Assembly: GCA_009695015.1 (NCBI GenBank)
Contig: SIBT01000003.1
Span: forward strand, 1-31,504
From: Candidatus Nomurabacteria bacterium
GTDB taxonomy: Bacteria > Patescibacteriota > Minisyncoccia > Phycocordibacterales > UBA9973
Direction: 5' to 3'
DNA: 31,504 bases
The notes below the pieces were generated by a model that did not search any database, was not told where the DNA came from, and saw only the letters and a program-made list of their open reading frames with translations. Shown here piece after piece: positions 15,282 to 23,278 of this stretch; position 1 is the stretch's first letter; each line of letters opens with the position of its first letter. The position numbers and the translations under genes were made by a program.

Positions 15282-16931
15282 TTAAATGGATATTTCACTT
15301 AGATTATTAGTCCAGAAAACGGGACCACCGGAACTTTTGGCAAATCCCACTTCTTCTAAACCTAACTTCATCGCAAGATGAGCAGAAGCTGAACTTACTT
15401 CCCGAACTGCACCAAGACGAAACCATATTTCGTTAGATATTTGGTCTCTCAAAACCATCTTCACGGTGTTGAAATCTAAACCTTCGTTAAACACAGCAAG
15501 TTGATCTCCTAAAACTCCTGTAGCTGTTATCAGTAAGTTTGAAGGTACTTTTGAACCATAAGATTCTCGCCACTGCTTAAGAATTGCGATTCGTTCCCGA
15601 TGAAGCAGAGTATGTAAACCCTTACCTCGTTCTTCTGGTAATATAGCTGTATTACCAAGCTCAAAATACTCTGGTAGATTCACTAGATGCAAAGCATCTT
15701 TACCAATCAATAAATCTCCAGTGTTTATTAATCCGAGTTCTGATATACCTGTTGGGATTATTAATCCTGACTCTTCTTTAATCCATATTTTTACGCATTT
15801 GGGGTAATATTTTACAGCACCAACTGCGACCATTTTATCCCCCTTGAAAATCCCCAAATACATTAACAATCTTCTATCGAGACAAGAAGGCAATTCACCT
15901 CTCTCAGAGAAATCGTTAATTGTTTCGGACATACGTAACCTGGTTAGAGCCTCGACGCCCTTCCCGTCGCTCACCATATCAAGAAAAGTCGCGAATTCAG
16001 CGACTGAGCAATTTTCTGGATTTAATCTTTTTATAGTAGTATTCAGTTGTAATCTCCTTAATGCATAAACAAATACATCTTCATGTCTTCCAATAGTATC
16101 TATGGTTACCATTAGACCTTCCCGAGCGAATAAACCGTTAAGTTCATCTTTGTAAGATTTACAAACCTCACGAAACTTGCTAGCACTTTTTATGGGTAAA
16201 GAGAACCAAGAGATAATTTCTTCATAAGGAATGAAGGCGTAATCAGTAGTACTCTCTGAAATATTCAAGGTATTAGGATCAACTAGAAACCCATGAAGAC
16301 CAATTATGTCGCGTAACTCATCCCAACCTTCTTCAAACTCTACTTTTAGGGTTTCAAATTCAATGTTTAATTCACTGAATCTTTTTTTGATCCTGTCCAT
16401 GCCCCTTAGTCGGGTAACACAAGTTACGATTTTATTTATTTTGAAACCAAATGCTAGAGCCGATTCTACGACATTGGTTATGAATCTGCCTCCATAAATA
16501 CCGAGGTCATAAATGACGCATTCAACATTTTCTCCCCTGCTCATTATGACTGACTTAATATTAGTAAATTGCAAGTCTGGTGAAGAAAAAGACGGTCTCT
16601 CTGAAATACCAAAAGTTCTATTGCTGAAACTATGCACTACTCGTGAAAGTTCCAGACTATGAACAAAAAGATTACCAGAAGATCTGCCGAATACATCATC
16701 ACAACTTAAAATATTTACTCGAGCTGATTTAAGATAATCGTTCACTGTCCTCACAATGTCATCTTCCTCCAAAACAGTAATATCTTTGGAAAAGATCGCC
16801 ACATTGAACAACTCAACAACAAATCGGTTTTGTAGAGCATAAAGTTCATTCTCCATCTTAATAGAGAAAGCAATTTTATACTTGTATCTTAAGGTGCTGA
16901 CCAAATCTTTCGTCAATACATGTTTTACCAT
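15282..16931 (-). CDS. Unfamiliar 549-aa protein with GNAT-like C-terminal region
   Basis: I do not recognise the family. The C-terminal part looks like a GNAT acetyltransferase: NTAILPEERGKGLHTLLHRE at 427-446 fits motif A (acetyl-CoA loop RGKGLH), with strands before it (MVAVGAVKYYP, 367-377). The middle has VECVIYDLGIYGGRF (136-150) and NKIVTCVTRLRGMDR (166-180), vaguely like a phosphoribosyltransferase-type Rossmann core; this is weak. The gene is a self-contained unit with its own -35/-10 promoter, a leader of about 95 bases, a clear Shine-Dalgarno AAGGA (16937-16941, 5 bases from ATG) and a terminator. Base composition looks less AT-rich and the protein less lysine-rich than its neighbours. 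It may be acquired. Confidence 0.8.
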   Translation of the reverse strand: MVKHVLTKDLVSTLRYKYKIAFSIKMENELYALQNRFVVELFNVAIFSKDITVLEEDDIVRTVNDYLKSARVNILSCDDVFGRSSGNLFVHSLELSRVVHSFSNRTFGISERPSFSSPDLQFTNIKSVIMSRGENVECVIYDLGIYGGRFITNVVESALAFGFKINKIVTCVTRLRGMDRIKKRFSELNIEFETLKVEFEEGWDELRDIIGLHGFLVDPNTLNISESTTDYAFIPYEEIISWFSLPIKSASKFREVCKSYKDELNGLFAREGLMVTIDTIGRHEDVFVYALRRLQLNTTIKRLNPENCSVAEFATFLDMVSDGKGVEALTRLRMSETINDFSERGELPSCLDRRLLMYLGIFKGDKMVAVGAVKYYPKCVKIWIKEESGLIIPTGISELGLINTGDLLIGKDALHLVNLPEYFELGNTAILPEERGKGLHTLLHRERIAILKQWRESYGSKVPSNLLITATGVLGDQLAVFNEGLDFNTVKMVLRDQISNEIWFRLGAVREVSSASAHLAMKLGLEEVGFAKSSGGPVFWTNNLSEISI

Positions 16932-16936
16932 ATTTT

Positions 16937-16941
16937 TCCTT
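16937..16941 (-). promoter_or_regulatory. Shine-Dalgarno site of the 549-aa gene
   Basis: AAGGA within AAAGAAAGGAAAAAT lies five bases before the ATG at 16931. It is the only convincing ribosome binding site I see in the window and fixes the start. Confidence 0.7.
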
Positions 16942-17034
16942 TCTTTGGTTTGGAAGTTTATATCGTTACAAGTGTTTAAAAACCCTTACGCAACAATACG
17001 TTTTCAGTTTTCAAACAACTAAATCACTCTTAGT

Positions 17035-17063
17035 ATTATACATTAATTTCGGTTTTTGTGCAA
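17035..17063 (-). promoter_or_regulatory. Promoter of the 549-aa gene
   Basis: Minus-strand TTGCAC (17058-17063), a 17-bp spacer and TATAAT (17035-17040) form a classical sigma-70-type promoter. The start of transcription would be near 17028, leaving a leader of about 95 bases before the ATG at 16931. The leader contains repeated GAAAAC units but no riboswitch I can recognise. Confidence 0.75.
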
Positions 17064-17078
17064 GTTTAAAGTGGGTAA

Positions 17079-17248
17079 TTATTTTACGGTTGTAAAAATC
17101 CACTTCTCCCCTTTCTTGAAACCATAATCAACCCCACGTCTCAATGGTGAAGGCATTTTTACTTCAAAATAGAATGGAATTAGCTTGATATCCCCTTGCG
17201 TTTTAAAAAGTGTGTTTGTGTCCAAGCATTGCCGATCTTTAATGACAT
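17079..17248 (-). pseudogene. Frameshifted small gene (56 codons if repaired)
   Basis: From the ATG at 17248 one frame reads MSLKIGNAWTQTHFLKRKG and soon stops. One base out of phase, after a run of four G (17192-17195), reading continues DIKLIPFYFEVKMPSPLRRG and then VDYGFKKGEKWIFTTVK to a TAA at 17079-17081. Restoring one G joins them into a coherent 56-residue protein. The 170-bp length is one short of a multiple of three. An extended -10 (TGC-TATATT, 17255-17263) lies six bases before the ATG, as at intact genes here. It could be a recent pseudogene, an assembly error in the G run, or a programmed shift. This fills most of the 353-base gap 16932-17284; the rest is the promoter and leader of the 549-aa gene. 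Confidence 0.55.
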
Positions 17249-17284
17249 AAAGAAAATATAGCAGAATTTTAGATTCTTCGCGAA

Positions 17285-18790
17285 CTACTCATCCAGTATC
17301 TTAAAATCGTCTCCCAATTTTGAGACAGTTTTTCTTTGACGAATAAAATAGACTGTGCCAGCACTTATCCCAAGAAAAACAGTCAGAATAGTTGTTAAAA
17401 AATATGTACGAATTGGATTATCTTTTATAATATTACTCTCTACCACCGAAGCTGTTAAATTCTCCACTGGAATCTGCCTATCTACTATAGGTATAGGTTT
17501 AATAACTTCCAAATCTTGGCTTATAGATATCTTTGGTTCCACTGTTTTCTCTACGTTTTTATTTGAAGTTTTAGCAACAACAGCCACAACTGGAACAATA
17601 ATAGAAGCTGAATAATCAAAAATCAATTCTCTTTGCGAATTAAGTAATTTTAAAGTATTTTTATCTTCAATAGAAAAATGTGTGAGATTGGAAGAAATAG
17701 TCATTTTCTTTTTGGAATTTATAATAGTATTCTTTGGAAAAGTAAAATTTTTTACACTACTCACGAGAATCCAATTTGAAATATCAGCGTCGTAATTGGT
17801 ATTATTTGAAAGTTCCACGAAAAAATCTTTTTCATTTCCCACAGCAGATATTAAAAGATCCGCTCCTACTACTTTGATTGTCATCTTAGCAGATGCGTCC
17901 GGAGTATCTCCATAATAATTGCTATAATATTCTAAATTAACATTGTATTCACCTGGATAAAAATAAGTGTGCGTAAATTTTTGCATATTTATATCACTCG
18001 CTTTTAATTCTTTAGAATCCCCATCACCAAAATTCCAAAAATATTTACCATATTGCAGTTTTTCGTTATTATATCCAAAAGCTGTTCCTTGAAATGATAA
18101 TGGAATACCAGCAAAGACGAGATTTTTGGCGGTAATTTGAGTTTTGATCTTTGGCTCTTCTACTATCTTGATTTTTGTTTCTGTTGTAGTTCCAGCAGTT
18201 CCACTTGAAGTATAAGAGCTGCTGCTTGAAGTAGAAGCAGTTGGTGAAGATAATGAAGTTATAATTTCATTCGTTATCCCCGGTGTCGGTGTGGCTCCTG
18301 ACCAGATATTATTTATTTTCGATAGAGAAGTTCCAGAATCTTTACTTCCCCCCAAGCTAGGATCATATTTCACATAATCAAGAACGGTCTTATTTGGGTC
18401 GGAAATAGCAATATAGGTATTGTCTCCGCTATCTGGGAGAGAAACTGTAGATGCGCTTAAAATCATTCCGGAAAAATTTAGCCAAGTGTAGTCCGTCACG
18501 ACTGAAGGACTCTTTCCAATAATTGCGTATTCTGATGGTTGCAGTATTGTCGTAGTACCATTTCGGAGCGAGAGAGGCCCAGAAGTTGAACTAGATTCAC
18601 TTGGGCCATGAAAAAATCTATAATTATCCAGATCGATTGGGCTACTTCCTGAGTTAAAAATTTCAACCCATTCATAATCACTCCCATTCCCCGGAGCATA
18701 CATAATTTCATTAATAGTTAAACTAGCAAATACTGAATGAAGTCCGGAAAAGAAAATAACTCCCATTAAAAGCCAAGTAACTTTTTTCAT
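17285..18790 (-). CDS. Lamin-tail/PKD surface protein, 501 aa
   Basis: A signal peptide (residues 1-22, MKKVTWLLMGVIFFSGLHSVFA) is followed by a lamin-tail domain (about 23-150: LTINEIMYAPGNGSDYEWVE, SPIDLDNY, LNFSG). A Ser/Thr-rich linker comes next (about 175-200), then a PKD-type domain with FWNFGDGDSKE and FTHTYFYPGEYNVNLEY (about 245-305). A second, degenerate lamin-tail-like part follows (about 310-390). The C-terminal membrane anchor (YFLTTILTVFLGISAGTVYF) is followed by a short basic/acidic tail. It would be displayed outside the cell and may bind the wall, DNA or other cells. It is divergent from the PfkB gene, with start codons only 14 bases apart. Confidence 0.87.
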   Translation of the reverse strand: MKKVTWLLMGVIFFSGLHSVFASLTINEIMYAPGNGSDYEWVEIFNSGSSPIDLDNYRFFHGPSESSSTSGPLSLRNGTTTILQPSEYAIIGKSPSVVTDYTWLNFSGMILSASTVSLPDSGDNTYIAISDPNKTVLDYVKYDPSLGGSKDSGTSLSKINNIWSGATPTPGITNEIITSLSSPTASTSSSSSYTSSGTAGTTTETKIKIVEEPKIKTQITAKNLVFAGIPLSFQGTAFGYNNEKLQYGKYFWNFGDGDSKELKASDINMQKFTHTYFYPGEYNVNLEYYSNYYGDTPDASAKMTIKVVGADLLISAVGNEKDFFVELSNNTNYDADISNWILVSSVKNFTFPKNTIINSKKKMTISSNLTHFSIEDKNTLKLLNSQRELIFDYSASIIVPVVAVVAKTSNKNVEKTVEPKISISQDLEVIKPIPIVDRQIPVENLTASVVESNIIKDNPIRTYFLTTILTVFLGISAGTVYFIRQRKTVSKLGDDFKILDE

Positions 18791-18792
18791 GT

Positions 18793-18805
18793 TATAATCA
18801 TACCA
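18793..18805. promoter_or_regulatory. Overlapping mirror promoters of the lamin-tail and PfkB genes
   Basis: The 14 bases between the start codons hold both -10 boxes. Plus strand: TGT-TATAAT (18790-18798), six bases, ATG 18805. Minus strand: TGG-TATGAT (18797-18805), six bases, ATG 18790. Both predict leaderless mRNAs, and each -10 overlaps the opposite start region, so the two units should exclude each other. Confidence 0.65.
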
Positions 18806-19800
18806 TGAAAAATAATTACGATCTTATCGCCATTGGTGAGACTACGATAGATGCTTTTATCCGTCTAAAAGATGCGAGTGTGCATTGCGATATTAATAAA
18901 GAAAACTGCCAGATTTGTATGGCTTTTGGAGCAAAAATTCCCTATGAGTCAGTAGACGAAGTGCCTGCAGTTGGAAATGCTGCCAATGCTTCTGTTTCCG
19001 CAAGTCGACTTGGTTTAAAATCTGCTCTAGTAGCTAATATAGGATCTGACAGAAATGGTGATCTTTGTTTGGAATCTTTGAAAAAAGATGGAGTATCGAC
19101 AGATTTTATTACTATCCATAAAGACAAAAATACAAATTATCACTATGTTCTTTGGTTTGAAGATGAAAGAACAATTTTACAAAAACATTCTGATTTTCCT
19201 TATAAACTTCAAGATCTAGGCAGCCCAAAATGGATATATTTGACTTCACTCAGTGAAAAATCTCTCTCATATCATACTGAAATAATAGAACATTTAAAAA
19301 AAAATCCTGAAATAAAGATGGCTTTTCAACCTGGAATTTTTCAAATAAAAATAGGTTTTGAAAAATTAAAAGAAATTTACCAAAGAACTGAGATTTTTTT
19401 CTGCAACATTGAGGAAGCAAAAATTATCTTAAATACAACAGATCACATTGAGATAAAAGATTTAATTAAAAAAATACATGATTTGGGTCCTAAAATAGTG
19501 ATCTTAACGGACAGCATTAGGGGCTCTTATTCCTATGACGGAAGTGAATATTTATTTATGCCTATTTATCCCGACTTAAAATCCCCACTTGAACGCACTG
19601 GAGCTGGAGACGCTTTTTCTTCCACTGTGGTTTCTGCCATTATTTTGGGCAAGACCTTGTCTCTTGCTCTTGCTTGGGGAAGCGTTAACGCCATGTCAGT
19701 GGTTCAACAAGTCGGCGCGCAAAAAGGACTCCTCTCTCTAGAAAAATTGGAAGAATATCTAAAAAACGCTCCGGAGAATTACAAAGTAAAAATAATTTAA
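18805..19800 (+). CDS. PfkB-family carbohydrate kinase, 331 aa
   Basis: A ribokinase-fold sugar kinase. The N-terminal substrate region includes GNAANASVSASRLGLKSALV and IGSDRNGDLCLESLKKDGV (about residues 55-95). The second PfkB signature is LERTGAGDAFSSTVV (about 270), containing the GAGD anion hole and catalytic Asp. The usual DTxGAGD reads RTGAGD. An insertion near residues 25-45 carries three cysteines (CDINKENCQIC). The exact sugar is unclear. The gene faces the transketolase/epimerase block, so phosphorylating a pentose or ribonucleoside that enters that pathway is plausible but inferred. The ATG lies six bases after TGT-TATAAT. Confidence 0.9.
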   Translation: MKNNYDLIAIGETTIDAFIRLKDASVHCDINKENCQICMAFGAKIPYESVDEVPAVGNAANASVSASRLGLKSALVANIGSDRNGDLCLESLKKDGVSTDFITIHKDKNTNYHYVLWFEDERTILQKHSDFPYKLQDLGSPKWIYLTSLSEKSLSYHTEIIEHLKKNPEIKMAFQPGIFQIKIGFEKLKEIYQRTEIFFCNIEEAKIILNTTDHIEIKDLIKKIHDLGPKIVILTDSIRGSYSYDGSEYLFMPIYPDLKSPLERTGAGDAFSSTVVSAIILGKTLSLALAWGSVNAMSVVQQVGAQKGLLSLEKLEEYLKNAPENYKVKII

Positions 19801-19820
19801 ACTAAATTTACGCACGCATG

Positions 19821-19848
19821 TTTAAAAAAGTAAAATTACTTTTTTAAA
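19821..19848. terminator. Bidirectional terminator between convergent genes
   Basis: A perfect inverted repeat with 13-base arms (19821-19833 and 19836-19848) has a 2-base centre and is followed by T-rich sequence in both directions. It sits between the stop codons of the PfkB gene (19800) and the transketolase C-half. It covers the latter's TAA (19844-19846), so one hairpin serves both genes. Confidence 0.75.
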
Positions 19849-20842
19849 TTTTTCTATTCAGTACTTTTTTCACTGCTTCTTTGATAGAATTCTTTCCCAT
19901 ACCATAATGTTCCATGAGCTCGTCGGGTGTACCGGATTGACCAAATTTGTCTTGCACTCCTATGAATTCCATTGGCACAGGATAATTTTTCGCCAGTACC
20001 TCCGCCACCGCGGAACCCATACCACCCATGACTTGATGCTCTTCCACCGTAACAATTCTTTTCGTTTCTTTAGCTAGAGCGACGATTGCTTCCACATCTA
20101 TCGGCTTAATACTTGCGAGATTCATCACTTTAACTTTTATACCTTCAGCTTCTAATTCTTTGGCGACTAATAACACACGATATGTGAGCCCACCTGTAAC
20201 TACTATACCTGCTTGAGCGAGCCCCACCTCTGGAATCCAGTAAATTTCTGCTTTTCCTAAATGAAAAGGAGTTTCTTCGGTCGTAATTATTGGGGTTTTC
20301 TCTCGAGCTAAACGCAAATAGGCAGGCATCTTTGATTTAGCTAGCGCAAGTGTAGCTTTTTTTGCTTCTATTGCATCGCAAGGAGAAACAACATCCATAT
20401 TTGGCATTATCCTCATTAAAGCAATATCTTCGAGCGCTTGGTGAGTACCCCCATCCGCCCCGACGGAAATACCTGCGTGTGAACCAACGACCACCACTTT
20501 CCGATCGTTGTATGCTATCGTCGTGCGAATCTGTTCCCAATTTCTACCTGGAGAAAACATCGCATATGAAGAACAAAAGGGAATTTTACCCATCGCGGCC
20601 ATGCCGGAAGCGACTGTCGCCAAATTTTGCTCGGCTACACCGATTTCGACAAATCTTTCTGGAAATTTATCTGCAAAAAAAATCATTTGAGTAGACTCGG
20701 TTAAGTCTGCACAAAGCGCGACAACATTTTTGTCTATTTCTCCAGCGACGAGCAACCCCTGCCCAAAACCTTTTCGGATAGGAACTTGTTCCACATCGTC
20801 ATTGAAAATTTTCGGGTTTAATTTTAAATTTGGATTTAACAT
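19844..20842 (-). CDS. Transketolase, C-terminal subunit, 332 aa
   Basis: This is the pyrimidine-binding plus C-terminal half of transketolase. The TPP-contacting region is GIAEQN-like (EIGVAEQNLATVASGMAAMG, about residues 65-85). The AYNDRKVVVVGSHAGISVGADGGTHQALED stretch and a C-terminal domain with VTVEEHQVMGGMGSAVAEVL follow. It pairs with the N-terminal subunit encoded seven bases upstream; together they make the two-chain enzyme found in archaea and many CPR bacteria. It moves two-carbon units between sugar phosphates. No Shine-Dalgarno sequence is visible, so translation is probably coupled to the upstream gene. Confidence 0.94.
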   Translation of the reverse strand: MLNPNLKLNPKIFNDDVEQVPIRKGFGQGLLVAGEIDKNVVALCADLTESTQMIFFADKFPERFVEIGVAEQNLATVASGMAAMGKIPFCSSYAMFSPGRNWEQIRTTIAYNDRKVVVVGSHAGISVGADGGTHQALEDIALMRIMPNMDVVSPCDAIEAKKATLALAKSKMPAYLRLAREKTPIITTEETPFHLGKAEIYWIPEVGLAQAGIVVTGGLTYRVLLVAKELEAEGIKVKVMNLASIKPIDVEAIVALAKETKRIVTVEEHQVMGGMGSAVAEVLAKNYPVPMEFIGVQDKFGQSGTPDELMEHYGMGKNSIKEAVKKVLNRKI

Positions 20843-20849
20843 AAAAAAA

Positions 20850-21716
20850 TCATTGATGCTCGCTTTTTATTTTTCCACCAAGTGTTCGTAATTCATTTAA
20901 TGCCATTTTTGCTTCTTCTTTATTTGGTGGCTTACCATGCCATTTATAATCCCTTTCAAATTCATGTACACCTTTGCCGGGTATAGTATGCGCGATAATG
21001 ACCGTCGGCTTTTCATAGACTGCTTGAGCTTGCTCTATCGCTTCGTTTAACGCGCGAAAATCATGCCCGCCGACTTCAATCACATGCCAATTAAAGGCTC
21101 GCCATTTATCCGCAAGAGGTTCAAGAGGCATAATATTTTCCGTAAAGCCGTCTATTTGAATATTGTTTCTATCCACCACTGCGATTAGATTTCGCAATTT
21201 ATTTTTTCCTGCGAGCATAATTCCCTCCCATGTATTCCCTTCATCATGTTCGCCATCAGATATAAAACAATAGATAAATCTGTCTTTATCTTTCCCGTCC
21301 ATTCTATCAGCGAGAGCCATACCCACGGCTTGTGAAAGCCCAGCTCCGAGCGGCCCAGAAGAATTTTCCAGCCAAGGCATGTATTCACGATGCGGATGCC
21401 CTTGAAGTCTAGAGCCAAATTTACGTAATGTTTTTAATTCTTCAACAGGAAAATATCTCGAGTGCGCCATCGTCGCATAGAGCACTGGGCAAATGTGCCC
21501 ATTGCTGAGCACTAACCTGTCCCGTTCTTCCCAAGATGGATTTTTGGGGTCATGCTTGAGAATATGAAAATAAAAAAGCGTAAAAATATCTGCCATACCG
21601 AGTGGCCCAGCTGTATGCCCACTTCCGGCTTCTAAAAGCATCTCAATAATACTTTTGCGAATATCGTTCGCTTTAATTTCTAATTCTTTAATTTTTTCTT
21701 CTGATAAAAAAGACAT
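20850..21716 (-). CDS. Transketolase, N-terminal subunit, 288 aa
   Basis: This is the TPP-pyrophosphate-binding half. It has GSGHTAGPLGMADIFTLFYF near the N-terminus (about 32-51) and GHICPVLYATMA. The TPP motif is SDGEHDEGNTWEG with the downstream NLIAVVDRNNIQIDG; the usual first Gly of GDG is Ser. It ends with HTIPGKGVHEFERDYKWHGK. It matches the length of split transketolases and lacks the second half, which is the next gene. The order rpe - tkt N - tkt C fits one operon. A weak -10 (TATACA) lies seven bases before the ATG. Confidence 0.94.
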   Translation of the reverse strand: MSFLSEEKIKELEIKANDIRKSIIEMLLEAGSGHTAGPLGMADIFTLFYFHILKHDPKNPSWEERDRLVLSNGHICPVLYATMAHSRYFPVEELKTLRKFGSRLQGHPHREYMPWLENSSGPLGAGLSQAVGMALADRMDGKDKDRFIYCFISDGEHDEGNTWEGIMLAGKNKLRNLIAVVDRNNIQIDGFTENIMPLEPLADKWRAFNWHVIEVGGHDFRALNEAIEQAQAVYEKPTVIIAHTIPGKGVHEFERDYKWHGKPPNKEEAKMALNELRTLGGKIKSEHQ

Positions 21717-21731
21717 GAAGTTTTGTATATT

Positions 21732-22451
21732 TTAAAAATTTCTAAACCTCTCTATTGTATTGATTATATCATCTGTGTTGAAAATTGCCGAACCGATAAC
21801 TAGACGATCAGCGCCAGTATCGATAATTTTTGGTGCAATCTCAAAATTTATTCCCCCATCAACAGAAATTATTAAGTCTGGAAATTTTTCTTTTAAAATT
21901 TTTATATGATCTAAACATTTTTCATTAAATTCCTGTCCTTGAAAACCAATCTCCGTAATTCCCATGCATTGAACAAAATCCACGCTGTTAATTAAAGGAT
22001 AAATTTTTTCGACAAAGGTATTAGAATTTATAGCTACTCCTATCTCTATAACGTCTCTAGTATATGCATCTATTCCCTCCAAAAAATGCTGAAATTCCAC
22101 CAGATCCCCGATTGCTTCAAGATGAAAAACTATTCTTTTTGGACCTAGCTTGGTATAAATATCAAAATTTTCTACCGCATTTGAAACCATGAGATCAAGT
22201 TCAAAATCAACATCTTCCCAAAATGGCATTCCTTCTTGCTCATTTAAAATTCTTCTAAAATGCTCATCTAAATTATTTTCCAAAAAAGATTCGTCATCAC
22301 TTTTTGAGAAAAATGGCCAAGTAATGTTTTTTACAAAAACCCCATCGCAAATATCTATTTGAACCAAAGGCGCCACACCTCGCACCAATGCAATTTTATC
22401 TTTCAAATCCTCATAATTTTTTGGCAAAATTGCCGGAATTATTTCAGTCAT
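21732..22451 (-). CDS. rpe: Ribulose-phosphate 3-epimerase-like TIM barrel, 239 aa
   Basis: The protein begins EIIPAILPKNYEDLKDKI and has the early active-site region VQIDICDGVFVKNITWPF. A middle strand has VDFVQCMGITEIGFQGQEF, and a late catalytic and phosphate-binding region has IISVDGGINFEIAPKIIDTGADRLVIGSAIF. These are the D-ribulose-5-phosphate 3-epimerase elements in order. The family's DxHLMV reads DLMVSN, so this is a divergent member. An extra stretch at about 55-85 (FFSKSDDESFLENNLDEHFR) lengthens it beyond the usual 220. It sits in the pentose phosphate block. Its own TATAAT box lies seven bases before the ATG. Confidence 0.87.
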   Translation of the reverse strand: MTEIIPAILPKNYEDLKDKIALVRGVAPLVQIDICDGVFVKNITWPFFSKSDDESFLENNLDEHFRRILNEQEGMPFWEDVDFELDLMVSNAVENFDIYTKLGPKRIVFHLEAIGDLVEFQHFLEGIDAYTRDVIEIGVAINSNTFVEKIYPLINSVDFVQCMGITEIGFQGQEFNEKCLDHIKILKEKFPDLIISVDGGINFEIAPKIIDTGADRLVIGSAIFNTDDIINTIERFRNF

Positions 22452-22458
22452 GTGCTTT

Positions 22459-22464
22459 ATTATA
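22459..22464 (-). promoter_or_regulatory. -10 box of rpe, inside the carbon-metabolism block
   Basis: TATAAT on the minus strand, preceded by GTG, is followed by seven bases and the ATG at 22451. It overlaps the stop codon of the inositol-phosphatase-like gene. It would start a transcript for rpe and the two transketolase genes independent of the upstream genes. Confidence 0.55.
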
Positions 22465-23269
22465 CACCTAACTTCGTTTTTTGTTTTTTAATTTCCCCCA
22501 CTAGTAAATCATGAGAAACACCGTTCGAAGCGATGAAATAATTTTGTGGAAATTTCCATTCTTCACCGTCTAACCCTGTAATCCTTCCCCCTGCCTCTTG
22601 TACTAAAAGCGCGCCAGCAGCAAAATCGTGTAAATGTAATCCTATCTGAATAGTAGCCTCTAACCCACCACGTGCCACATACGCCAAGTCGAGCGCGGCC
22701 GATCCAAAATCCCGTATCGTCATACCCGTAAACATTTCTGGCAAATCATGCATTAATCTTCTGCATATTTTTCTGTCTTCATATTTTCTGCTTTTACCTC
22801 CAGAGATTATACTGTGGTGAACATCATCTTTTGATACATAAATTCTTTTATCATTTAGATATGCACCTTTTTCTTTTTCTGCGTAGAATAATGATTTATT
22901 AACAGGATTATAAACCACCCCAACAAGAAGCTCATTTTTCCGCTCAAGCGCAATAGAAATAGCAAAAAGTGGAATGCCATTTGATAAATTCTTGGTTCCG
23001 TCTAATGGATCTATGTGCCAAGTGTATTTATGTCCATTGTTTGTATGTCCTGTCTCTTCTCCTAAAATAGAATGCATCGGGAAAGTCTCTAAAATTATTT
23101 TTTTAATTACTTCTTCAGATTCTTTATCAGCCACTGTGACAATACTTTTATCTTCTTTAAATTCTTTTAGAACTTCCGTCTCAAAATATTTTTCTAGAAT
23201 TTTTCCTGCTTCTAGCGCAGCTTTTATGGCTATTTCTAATTCTTTGGATTTACTGAAATTATCTTGCAT
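22460..23269 (-). CDS. Inositol monophosphatase-family phosphatase, 269 aa
   Basis: The metal-binding signatures are present in order: the Glu of ILGEETGH (about residues 70-77), WHIDPLDGTKNLSNGIP (about 87-103) and the late DFGSAALDLAYVARGGLEATIQ with HDFAAGALLVQEAGGRITG (about 195-240). The family removes phosphate from inositol phosphates, fructose-1,6-bisphosphate or 3'-phosphoadenosine phosphates. In this block, among rpiB, gap and rpe, a sugar-phosphatase role is as likely as an inositol one. It starts nine bases after rpiB ends, with no visible ribosome binding site. Confidence 0.92.
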   Translation of the reverse strand: MQDNFSKSKELEIAIKAALEAGKILEKYFETEVLKEFKEDKSIVTVADKESEEVIKKIILETFPMHSILGEETGHTNNGHKYTWHIDPLDGTKNLSNGIPLFAISIALERKNELLVGVVYNPVNKSLFYAEKEKGAYLNDKRIYVSKDDVHHSIISGGKSRKYEDRKICRRLMHDLPEMFTGMTIRDFGSAALDLAYVARGGLEATIQIGLHLHDFAAGALLVQEAGGRITGLDGEEWKFPQNYFIASNGVSHDLLVGEIKKQKTKLGV

Positions 23270-23278
23270 TTAATCGGG

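Noticed and set aside
16932..17028. Riboswitch in the leader of the 549-aa gene
   Set aside because: The leader has repeated GAAAAC units and small stems, but nothing matching a riboswitch or T-box core that I recognise.
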